Source of the DNA: an uncultured Polynucleobacter sp.
Lineage (GTDB): Bacteria; Pseudomonadota; Gammaproteobacteria; Burkholderiales; Burkholderiaceae
Reading direction: 5' to 3'
Length of the DNA stretch: 44,371 nt
NCBI GenBank assembly: GCA_937863045.1
Contig: CALMBU010000099.1
Span: forward strand, 1-44,371
In this document: positions 38,269-44,371 of the stretch, piece after piece
How positions within the stretch are numbered: position 1 is the first letter of the stretch
Layout of the letters: every line of letters starts with the position of its first letter
The notes under the pieces: model-generated
Told to the model about the DNA's origin: nothing
Seen by the model: only the letters and a program-made list of their open reading frames with translations
The model's database searches: none
Position numbers and translations under genes: made by a program

Positions 38269-39084
38269 ATGACAAATTCCACTGAATCAATTGTTTCTTT
38301 AAAAGGCGTCGATTTCTCATACGCGCCTGGGGAAAGAACCATCCTGTCGGGACTCAATATGGAGTTTCCGCGCGGCAAAGTGATTGCGGTGATGGGCGGC
38401 TCAGGTTGCGGTAAAACGACTGTCTTGCGTTTGATTGGTGGGCAAGTCACAGCTCAGCAGGGCGAAGTGATGTTTGAGGGCCAAAATGTTGGCTTGATGA
38501 ATACCGAGCAATTGATGGCTGCACGCCGTCGTATGGGTATGTTGTTTCAGTTCGGTGCTTTATTCACTGACATGAGTGTTTTTGAAAATGTGGCCTTCCC
38601 TTTGCGTGAACACACCAAAGTGAGCGAATCAACTTTGCGCGATTTGGTGTTAATGAAACTCAATGCGGTTGGTTTGCGTGGCGCGCGTGATTTGATGCCA
38701 TCGCAAATCTCAGGCGGTATGGCCAGACGCGTGGCTCTTGCCAGAGCTATTGCACTCGACCCTCCTTTGATCATGTACGACGAGCCATTCGCTGGCTTGG
38801 ATCCGATTTCTTTGGGCATCACTGCGCGCTTGATTAAAAATATGAATCAAGCTTTAGGTGCCACCAGTATTTTGGTGACGCACGATATTCCAGAAACTTT
38901 TGAAATTGCAGATTACGTTTATTTCATTGCGAACGGAACGATTGCCGCTGAAGGTACTCCTCATGATTTAAAACTATCCACAGATCCATTTGTGAAGCAA
39001 TTTGTTTCTGCTGATCCTGATGGTCCGGTGCCATTCCATTACCCAGGCAAAACATTGGCTGAAGATTTTGGGGCTCAGGCATGA
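38269..39084 (+). CDS. mlaF: Phospholipid transport ATP-binding protein MlaF
   Basis: The 271-residue ABC ATPase powers the MlaFEDB complex, which moves phospholipids between the inner membrane and periplasmic MlaC. Walker A is GGSGCGKTT (43-51), the signature is SGGMARRVALARA, Walker B is LIMYDEPFAGLD, and the H-loop is in VTHDIPE. The stop overlaps the mlaE ATG (ATGA). It opens a run of six mla genes. The RNA before its start can fold into a stable hairpin. Confidence 0.95.
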   Translation: MTNSTESIVSLKGVDFSYAPGERTILSGLNMEFPRGKVIAVMGGSGCGKTTVLRLIGGQVTAQQGEVMFEGQNVGLMNTEQLMAARRRMGMLFQFGALFTDMSVFENVAFPLREHTKVSESTLRDLVLMKLNAVGLRGARDLMPSQISGGMARRVALARAIALDPPLIMYDEPFAGLDPISLGITARLIKNMNQALGATSILVTHDIPETFEIADYVYFIANGTIAAEGTPHDLKLSTDPFVKQFVSADPDGPVPFHYPGKTLAEDFGAQA

Positions 39085-39869
39085 ACAGCGTTTTAAATAC
39101 ATTGGGTCATTTGGGCGCCTTTGTGCGAGAACACCTTGTGGGGCTTGGTTATGCCTCAAGGATGTTTATCACCATCATGCGACGTTCAGTATTTTTGTTC
39201 AAGCGTCCACGCTTGGTCACTGATCAAGTTCACTTTCTTGGCAATTACTCTTTTGTGATCATTGCTGTCTCGGGTTTATTTGTTGGTTTTGTTTTGGGTT
39301 TGCAAGGTTATTACACCTTGAATCGTTATGGCTCTGAGCAAGCGCTGGGTTTATTGGTGGCTTTGTCATTGGTTCGTGAATTGGGCCCGGTTGTCACTGC
39401 GCTTTTATTTGCCGGTCGCGCTGGAACATCTTTGACTGCTGAAATCGGTCTCATGAAAGCGGGTGAGCAATTAAGCGCCATGGAAATGATGGCCGTGGAT
39501 CCTTTGACAAGGGTCATTGCCCCAAGGCTTTGGGCTGGCATCATCGCCATGCCAATTTTGGCCGCTATTTTTAGTGCAGTTGGCATCATAGGTGGTTATT
39601 TAGTAGGTGTACCATTGATTGGTGTGGATGACGGCGCATTCTGGGCACAAATGCAAGCGGGCGTCGATGTGGTGAAAGACATTGGTAACGGCGTGATCAA
39701 GAGCATGGTCTTTGGTGTTGCTGTTACTTTTATTGCTTTGTATCAGGGTCATGAAGCCAAGCCAACGCCTGAGGGTGTTGCAAGAGCAACCACTCGCACA
39801 GTGGTGATTGCTTCCTTGGCAGTTTTGGCCCTGGATTTCCTTTTAACTGCAGTGATGTTCACAAGCTGA
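39081..39869 (+). CDS. mlaE: Phospholipid transport permease MlaE
   Basis: The 262-residue membrane protein is the MlaE/YrbE permease, with about five hydrophobic segments and the conserved blocks ALSLVRELGPVVTALLFAGR and TSLTAEIGLMKAGEQLSAME. It forms the membrane dimer of the MlaFEDB complex. It overlaps mlaF by 4 nt, and mlaD follows after 27 nt. Nothing is unusual in length or sequence. Confidence 0.95.
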   Translation: MNSVLNTLGHLGAFVREHLVGLGYASRMFITIMRRSVFLFKRPRLVTDQVHFLGNYSFVIIAVSGLFVGFVLGLQGYYTLNRYGSEQALGLLVALSLVRELGPVVTALLFAGRAGTSLTAEIGLMKAGEQLSAMEMMAVDPLTRVIAPRLWAGIIAMPILAAIFSAVGIIGGYLVGVPLIGVDDGAFWAQMQAGVDVVKDIGNGVIKSMVFGVAVTFIALYQGHEAKPTPEGVARATTRTVVIASLAVLALDFLLTAVMFTS

Positions 39870-39896
39870 TAAAGTCTTATAAATTTTGTAAATAAT

Positions 39897-40373
39897 ATGA
39901 AAAAACAATCATTAGATATCTGGGTCGGTTTATTTGTGGCGCTTGGCCTCTTGGCTTTGCTATTTTTGGCATTGAAAGCTGGAAATATGAGTGCTTTTAC
40001 TTTTGAGCCAACCTACCAGGTAAGTGCGAAATTCGACAACATTGGCGGATTGAAGCCACGAGCTCCTGTGAAAAGTGCGGGTGTGGTGGTTGGCCGTGTT
40101 TCAGAAATTCGTTTTGATGACCAAAGTTATCAAGCCACTGTTTTCATGAATTTAGAAGAGCGTTATAAATTCCCGAAAGACAGTTCTGCCAAGATTTTGA
40201 CCTCCGGTTTGTTGGGTGAGCAGTACATTGGTCTTGAGGCTGGTGGTGATGAAGCGATGATTGTGGGTGGCAGCAAGCTGACCCAAACACAATCAGCCAT
40301 CGTTTTAGAAAACCTGATCAGTCAGTTTTTGTATAACAAAGCCTCTGATGGCGCGCCATCAGATAAAAAATAG
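39897..40373 (+). CDS. mlaD: Phospholipid-binding MCE protein MlaD
   Basis: The 158-residue protein has one N-terminal transmembrane helix (about 9-27) and a single MCE domain (YQVSAKFDNIGGLKPRAPVK to LTSGLLGEQYIGLEAGG), the hexameric periplasmic ring of the Mla transporter. The C-terminal helix forms the hydrophobic pore in the known complex. There is no clear Shine-Dalgarno before the ATG. Length is slightly below the E. coli protein (183). Confidence 0.95.
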   Translation: MKKQSLDIWVGLFVALGLLALLFLALKAGNMSAFTFEPTYQVSAKFDNIGGLKPRAPVKSAGVVVGRVSEIRFDDQSYQATVFMNLEERYKFPKDSSAKILTSGLLGEQYIGLEAGGDEAMIVGGSKLTQTQSAIVLENLISQFLYNKASDGAPSDKK

Positions 40374-40411
40374 AGAGCCCTCTAGCAGAGAAAGAAGATT
40401 GACGATTCAAT

Positions 40412-41146
40412 ATGTTGAACATAATCAATAAAACAATCATAAAAAAACTCTTGATGTTCGGCGTGATTTTGATGACGGGATGTGCTACCACTCAGCAAAG
40501 TGAGCGTGTTGCCAAGATTGATCCCTTTGAGCCGATGAATCGAGCCATTTTTTCTTTTAACGAAAAAGCTGATGAATATGTGATCAAGCCGGTTGCCGAG
40601 GCATATAAATTTGTTTTGCCTGAATTTGTGCGCACAGGTGTAACGAACTTCTTTGGCAATATCAATGATGTATTGATTGCAGCCAATAATTTATTACAAG
40701 GTAAACCTGGTAACGCCGCCAATGATATTGGTCGATTTTTAATCAACTCAACGATTGGTGTTTTGGGCTTATTTGATGTCGCCACTGATATGGGTTTGGA
40801 TAAAAATCGAGAAGACTTTGGTCAGACTCTAGGTGTCTGGGGTGTGCCAGATGGCCCCTATGTTGTACTACCTTTCTTTGGCGCCAGCAATGTGCGCGAC
40901 ACCGCTGGTTTCGTGGTTGACATAGAAACCGACTTTATTCTGAATTCAAATAAGTTGAACAGAGACCAAAAAATCGGCTCTACAGTATTAAGGGTGATTA
41001 ATCTGCGCGCTAATTTACTAGATGCAGGGCAGTTGTTAGATGATGCTGCCTTTGATAAGTACAGTTTCTTGCGTGATGGCTATTTGCAGCGTCGTCGCAA
41101 TCAAATTTACGACGGCAACCCCCCTCCACTGAAAGAGGAAGATTGA
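40412..41146 (+). CDS. mlaA: Outer-membrane lipoprotein MlaA (VacJ)
   Basis: The 244-residue lipoprotein has a lipobox MTGC (C24) and the VacJ core (DPFEPMNRAIFSFNEKADEY; FGQTLGVWGVPDGPYVVLPF; GASNVRDTAG). MlaA sits in the outer membrane and removes misplaced phospholipids from the outer leaflet, handing them to MlaC. In E. coli it is encoded apart from the other mla genes; here it lies between mlaD and mlaC, as in other betaproteobacteria. Confidence 0.95.
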   Translation: MLNIINKTIIKKLLMFGVILMTGCATTQQSERVAKIDPFEPMNRAIFSFNEKADEYVIKPVAEAYKFVLPEFVRTGVTNFFGNINDVLIAANNLLQGKPGNAANDIGRFLINSTIGVLGLFDVATDMGLDKNREDFGQTLGVWGVPDGPYVVLPFFGASNVRDTAGFVVDIETDFILNSNKLNRDQKIGSTVLRVINLRANLLDAGQLLDDAAFDKYSFLRDGYLQRRRNQIYDGNPPPLKEED

Positions 41147-41225
41147 GCTTCTGAAATTGCCCCGCAATATCTATACAATTCAGGTATCTGTTTCACACCT
41201 GTTAATTAAGGCACTTTGACTAATC

Positions 41226-41873
41226 ATGTACCCTATTTTTAATAAAACATTGGCAGCAATCGCATTGAGTTTGATCACTGCTACCACCTCTTTTGCTCAA
41301 GCGCAGCCAGCTACAGCCAGTGCCAATATGAGCACCCCTGACGGTTTGGTTAAATTTGTGGTTGAAGATGTGATGAACACCATCAAATCTGACAAAGCTA
41401 TTCAAAGTGGTGATTTGAGAAAAGTTAATGCCTTGGTGGATCAAAAAATATTGCCTTACAGTGATTTTCAAAAAACCACCCGTTTATCGATGGGTAGAAA
41501 TTGGTCGAAAGCAACGCCTGCGCAGCAAGCCTTGATCACTCAAGAATTCAAAACATTGTTGATACGTATCTATGGCGGTGCATTGGCTCAAGTCAAAGAC
41601 CAAAAAATTCAGTACAAACCATTCAGAGCCTCAGCAGATGACACTGATGTGATTGTTAGAACAGTGGTGGTTGGTAAGGGCGAGCCAATTCAGATTGACT
41701 ATCGCCTTGAAAAAACAGGCAATGCTTGGCGTGTTTACGACATCAACATTTTAGGTGCTTGGTTAGTGGAGTCATACCGTAACCAGTTCAATGATCAGGT
41801 CAGCAAGGGTGGCATTGACGGCCTAATTCAGTTTTTACAACAAAGAAATAATTCTTTGGCCAACGCTAAATAA
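41226..41873 (+). CDS. mlaC: Periplasmic phospholipid-binding protein MlaC
   Basis: The 215-residue protein has a signal peptide (cleavage near SFAQA, about residues 23-27) and the MlaC/Ttg2D fold (YSDFQKTTRLSMGRNWSKAT; LITQEFKTLLIRIYGGALAQ; VYDINILGAWLVESYRNQF). It ferries phospholipids between MlaA and MlaFEDB. A 79-nt gap separates it from mlaA and holds a TATACAAT box without a well-placed -35. Its stop overlaps the mlaB ATG (TAATG). Confidence 0.95.
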   Translation: MYPIFNKTLAAIALSLITATTSFAQAQPATASANMSTPDGLVKFVVEDVMNTIKSDKAIQSGDLRKVNALVDQKILPYSDFQKTTRLSMGRNWSKATPAQQALITQEFKTLLIRIYGGALAQVKDQKIQYKPFRASADDTDVIVRTVVVGKGEPIQIDYRLEKTGNAWRVYDINILGAWLVESYRNQFNDQVSKGGIDGLIQFLQQRNNSLANAK

Positions 41874-42154
41874 TGACGACTGTTAGCTTCAAATTTCCTG
41901 CAAAGATTGACCATGCTAATGTTGAGAGCGTATTAGTCAGCGGACTTAACATGATGAAGACACTGGCGTCAGGAAGTTTGATGGTGATTGATTGTCAAGA
42001 CTTGCAGACCTTTGACTCGAGCGCTTTGAGCATTATTTTATCGATGAAGCGTCAGGCGCAAATTCAGTCAGTCAATGTTCAATTAGATGCCGTTCCTGAA
42101 AAACTAGCGAGCCTAGCAACGGTTTATGGTTTATCAGATGTTGTGCTGGCATGA
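41873..42154 (+). CDS. mlaB: STAS-domain protein MlaB
   Basis: The 93-residue protein is a stand-alone STAS domain (VIDCQDLQTFDSSALSIILS is the conserved loop and helix). In the Mla system MlaB binds MlaF and controls assembly and ATPase activity of the complex. It overlaps mlaC by 1 nt and the next gene by 4 nt (ATGA), so all three are coupled. Identity rests on fold pattern and location. Confidence 0.88.
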   Translation: MTTVSFKFPAKIDHANVESVLVSGLNMMKTLASGSLMVIDCQDLQTFDSSALSIILSMKRQAQIQSVNVQLDAVPEKLASLATVYGLSDVVLA

Positions 42155-42894
42155 GTGCAATTGAATTTAAAAATCTCAGTAAAAACTACGGCCCCTTACT
42201 AGCACTTAATGACATTAATTTAAGTATTGAAGAGGGTGAGTTCTTTGGATTGTTAGGCCCCAACGGGGCTGGCAAAACAACCCTCATTTCAATCTTGGCT
42301 GGCCTGTGCAAGCCAAGCCACGGTCAAGTCAAGGTCATGGGGCATGATGTTCAAACCGACTTCCGTGCAGCCAGGCGTTTGTTGGGCATAGTTCCTCAAG
42401 AATTGGTGTTTGATCCATTTTTCAATGTTCGTGAGACTCTGAAATTTCAGTCCGGTTATTTTGGTATCAACAATAACGATGCGTGGATTGATGAAATCAT
42501 GCATCACTTGGGCCTCACTGATAAAGCTGATAAAAATATGCGAGCTCTCTCGGGTGGCATGAAGCGCCGTGTGTTGGTCGCTCAAGCTCTGGTGCATCGC
42601 CCGCCCGTGATTGTTTTGGATGAGCCAACAGCCGGTGTGGATGTTGAGTTGCGCCAATCGTTATGGAAATTCATCAGCCGCCTGAATCAAGAGGGTCACA
42701 CGATTGTGTTGACCACTCATTACCTCGAGGAAGCAGAGCAATTGTGCAATCGCATCGCGATGCTGAAAAAAGGTCAAATCGTGGCTTTAGATACCACAGC
42801 AAATTTATTGGCAAGGGTTAAAAATCCAAATGCCAAAGATGGTGATTTAGAAGATGTCTTCATGCAAATCATGCAAGAGGAGAGTGCCTCTTGA
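42151..42894 (+). CDS. ABC transporter ATP-binding protein (YadG-like)
   Basis: The 247-residue ATPase has Walker A GPNGAGKTT, signature LSGGMKRRVLVAQAL, Walker B VIVLDEPTAGVD and H-loop TTHYLEEAE, as in the CcmA/YadG/DrrA group of ABC-2 exporters. It pairs with the membrane protein encoded next. The substrate is unknown; location between mla genes and ibaG-murA suggests an envelope role. It overlaps mlaB by 4 nt. Confidence 0.9.
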   Translation: MSAIEFKNLSKNYGPLLALNDINLSIEEGEFFGLLGPNGAGKTTLISILAGLCKPSHGQVKVMGHDVQTDFRAARRLLGIVPQELVFDPFFNVRETLKFQSGYFGINNNDAWIDEIMHHLGLTDKADKNMRALSGGMKRRVLVAQALVHRPPVIVLDEPTAGVDVELRQSLWKFISRLNQEGHTIVLTTHYLEEAEQLCNRIAMLKKGQIVALDTTANLLARVKNPNAKDGDLEDVFMQIMQEESAS

Positions 42895-43679
42895 ATCAAT
42901 CGAATTTGAATACCTTTGAATCAAGCAGTGGTTTTTATGCGCTTTTTTACAAGGAAGTGAAAAGATTTTGGCGGGTGAGTTTTCAGACGGTCGCTGCACC
43001 AGTGTTAACAGCCATCTTGTATTTGATGATCTTTGGCCACGTACTAGAGGATCATGTCAAAGTTTATGACGCGATTAGCTACACCGCATTTTTGATACCT
43101 GGTTTGGTGATGATGAGTTTGTTGCAAAATTCTTTTGCGAACACCTCTTCATCTTTGATTCAGTCAAAAATCACGGGTAATTTAATTTTTGTTTTGCTGG
43201 CACCGCTATCGCATTTTGAGTTCTTCTCTGCTTATGTTTTGGCTGCGATGGTCAGGGGTATTGCAGTAGGAGCCGGTGTATTTTTAGCAACCTATTGGTT
43301 CACTGATATCAGCTTTTATCAGCCCTTGTGGATTTTGGTGTTTGGCTTGCTGAGTGCAGCATTGTTAGCAGCCTTGGGTTTGATTGCAGGCATTTGGGCT
43401 GAGAAGTTTGATCAGTTGGCAGCCTTCCAGAATTTTTTCATCATGCCGGCCACCATGTTGTCCGGTGTTTTTTACTCGATTCACAGCTTGCCACCGATTT
43501 GGCAAACCATTTCTCATTTCAATCCATTCTTCTACATGATTGATGGTTTTAGATATGGATTTTTTGGTATTTCTGATGTGTCACCATGGTTCAGTTTGGT
43601 GGTCATCGGTATCTTCTTTATTGGGGTGGCTGGTTTGACCTTGAAGCTTTTATCAACTGGTTATAAATTAAGACATTGA
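42891..43679 (+). CDS. ABC-2 type permease (YadH-like)
   Basis: The 262-residue membrane protein has about six hydrophobic segments and the ABC-2 signature region near its end (FFIMPATMLSGVFYSIHSLP; ISHFNPFFYMIDGFRYGFFG), matching the YadH/NodJ group. Translation appears to start at TTG at 42891, overlapping the preceding TGA, with GAGGAG 8 nt upstream; no ATG or GTG lies near the start. It would form an exporter with the preceding ATPase. Substrate unknown. Confidence 0.9.
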   Translation: MNQSNLNTFESSSGFYALFYKEVKRFWRVSFQTVAAPVLTAILYLMIFGHVLEDHVKVYDAISYTAFLIPGLVMMSLLQNSFANTSSSLIQSKITGNLIFVLLAPLSHFEFFSAYVLAAMVRGIAVGAGVFLATYWFTDISFYQPLWILVFGLLSAALLAALGLIAGIWAEKFDQLAAFQNFFIMPATMLSGVFYSIHSLPPIWQTISHFNPFFYMIDGFRYGFFGISDVSPWFSLVVIGIFFIGVAGLTLKLLSTGYKLRH

Positions 43680-43724
43680 TTGATCTTATTTCATTGAGCG
43701 TCATTATTTAAAAGAGATATTCCT

Positions 43725-43967
43725 ATGTTGCCAAGTCCTGAACAAGTTAAAAGTTATATTGCCAATGGCATTGATTGCCTTCATCTTGAAGTTGAAGGTG
43801 ATGGTCAGCATTTCTTTGCTACGATTGTGAGTGCTGATTTTGAGGGTTTGCGTTTGGTGCAGCGCCACCAAAAAGTTTATGCGGCTTTGGGCGATCGAAT
43901 GAAATCTGAAATTCATGCCCTATCATTCAAGGCATTGACGCCAGAAGAGCATGCGGCGGGAAAATAA
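43725..43967 (+). CDS. ibaG: BolA/IbaG family protein
   Basis: The 80-residue protein is a compact BolA-fold protein (HLEVEGDGQHFFATIVSADF; RLVQRHQKVYAALGDRMKSE; IHALSFKALTPEEH). IbaG-type proteins work with monothiol glutaredoxins in Fe-S metabolism and lie just before murA in many proteobacteria, as here. The symbol rests mainly on that context; bolA-like is the cautious name. Confidence 0.88.
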   Translation: MLPSPEQVKSYIANGIDCLHLEVEGDGQHFFATIVSADFEGLRLVQRHQKVYAALGDRMKSEIHALSFKALTPEEHAAGK

Positions 43968-43985
43968 TTAAAAGGTTATATAGAC

Positions 43986-44371
43986 GTGGATAAGTTATCA
44001 ATACAAGGTGGCATTCCTTTAAAAGGTGAGATCACCATCACAGGTGCAAAAAATGCTGCACTACCGATTTTGTGTGCGGCTCTTTTGAGTGCTGAGCCAA
44101 TCACTTTAAGAAATCTGCCTGATTTACAGGATGTGCGCACGATTCTAAAAATTTTGGCGCAGATGGGTTTGAAGGTCACATTCCCCAATCCGGATGATCG
44201 TTCAGTGGTTGTTTTGGATGGTTCTGATATTCATACGCCAGAAGCTTCGTATGACTTGGTGAAAACCATGCGCGCATCTATTTTGGTATTGGGCCCATTA
44301 TTGGCACGTTTCGGCCACGCCAAAGTATCTTTACCGGGAGGTTGCGCGATTGGTGCGCGCCCAGTGGATCA
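43986..44371 (+). CDS. murA: UDP-N-acetylglucosamine 1-carboxyvinyltransferase, N-terminal part
   Basis: The gene starts at GTG (43986), preceded by AAAGG, and runs off the window after 128 codons. The product begins [20 protein letters not shown], has the substrate-binding KNAALPI and the active-site cysteine loop [13 protein letters not shown], the site of fosfomycin action. MurA makes the first committed step of peptidoglycan synthesis. It follows ibaG after 18 nt. Confidence 0.96.
   Translation, partial: MDKLSIQGGIPLKGEITITGAKNAALPILCAALLSAEPITLRNLPDLQDVRTILKILAQMGLKVTFPNPDDRSVVVLDGSDIHTPEASYDLVKTMRASILVLGPLLARFGHAKVSLPGGCAIGARPVD

Noticed and set aside
41157-41179. Promoter for mlaC (TTGCCC and TACAAT)
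   Set aside because: Spacing is only 11 bp, so the two boxes cannot act together.

Overview
The window looks like a chromosomal segment of a betaproteobacterium of the order Burkholderiales. A small-genome freshwater lineage such as Polynucleobacter is the best guess. The reasons are the moderately low G+C content, tight gene packing, a System II (CcsA/CcsB) cytochrome c maturation pair next to a cytochrome c4, and core proteins of clear betaproteobacterial type. The taxon is inferred; no 16S rRNA gene is present. I see no tRNA, rRNA, CRISPR array, prophage or replication origin. No gene-free stretch exceeds 300 bases. The longest gaps are about 224 nt before gltB, 180 nt before rplN, 139 nt between mrcA and a secretin module, and 137 nt before rplC.

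Layout. (1) 1-14309: the end of tuf, then the merged S10, spc and alpha ribosomal operons from rpsJ to rplQ, with secY, infA and rpoA inside. Two very good sigma70-type promoters lie inside this cluster, before rplC and before rplN. An intrinsic terminator follows rplQ. (2) 14339-16330: cutA and dsbD (periplasmic reducing power), with a promoter built into the rplQ terminator. (3) 16350-18034, minus strand: engB then hemB. (4) 18145-22243: cytochrome c4, ccsB, ccsA. (5) 22315-23765, minus strand: a 55-residue LptM-like lipoprotein overlapping lysA. (6) 23782-24186: cyaY, convergent with mrcA (PBP1a, minus strand). (7) 26640-31730: a two-gene PilP/GspC-like plus mini-secretin module, aroK, aroB, dgt and a RAYT-type transposase. 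(8) 31852-38196: gltB and gltD (glutamate synthase). (9) 38269-44371: a full Mla lipid-transport set (mlaF, E, D, A, C, B), a two-gene ABC exporter, an ibaG/bolA gene, and the start of murA, which runs off the window.

Most of the window is core housekeeping: translation, transcription, protein export, heme and cytochrome c maturation, envelope building, amino-acid synthesis. The part that departs most from the textbook is 26640-28296. The usual pilMNOPQ (or hofMNOPQ) locus upstream of aroK is reduced there to two genes. One is a membrane-anchored protein with a PilP-like end. The other is a 358-residue secretin that appears to lack the N1 domain. Other points of interest are a shared promoter-plus-hairpin module in front of rplC and rplN, a leftward intrinsic terminator just upstream of mrcA, a cutA promoter that predicts a leaderless or nearly leaderless mRNA, and two REP-like repeats beside the RAYT gene.
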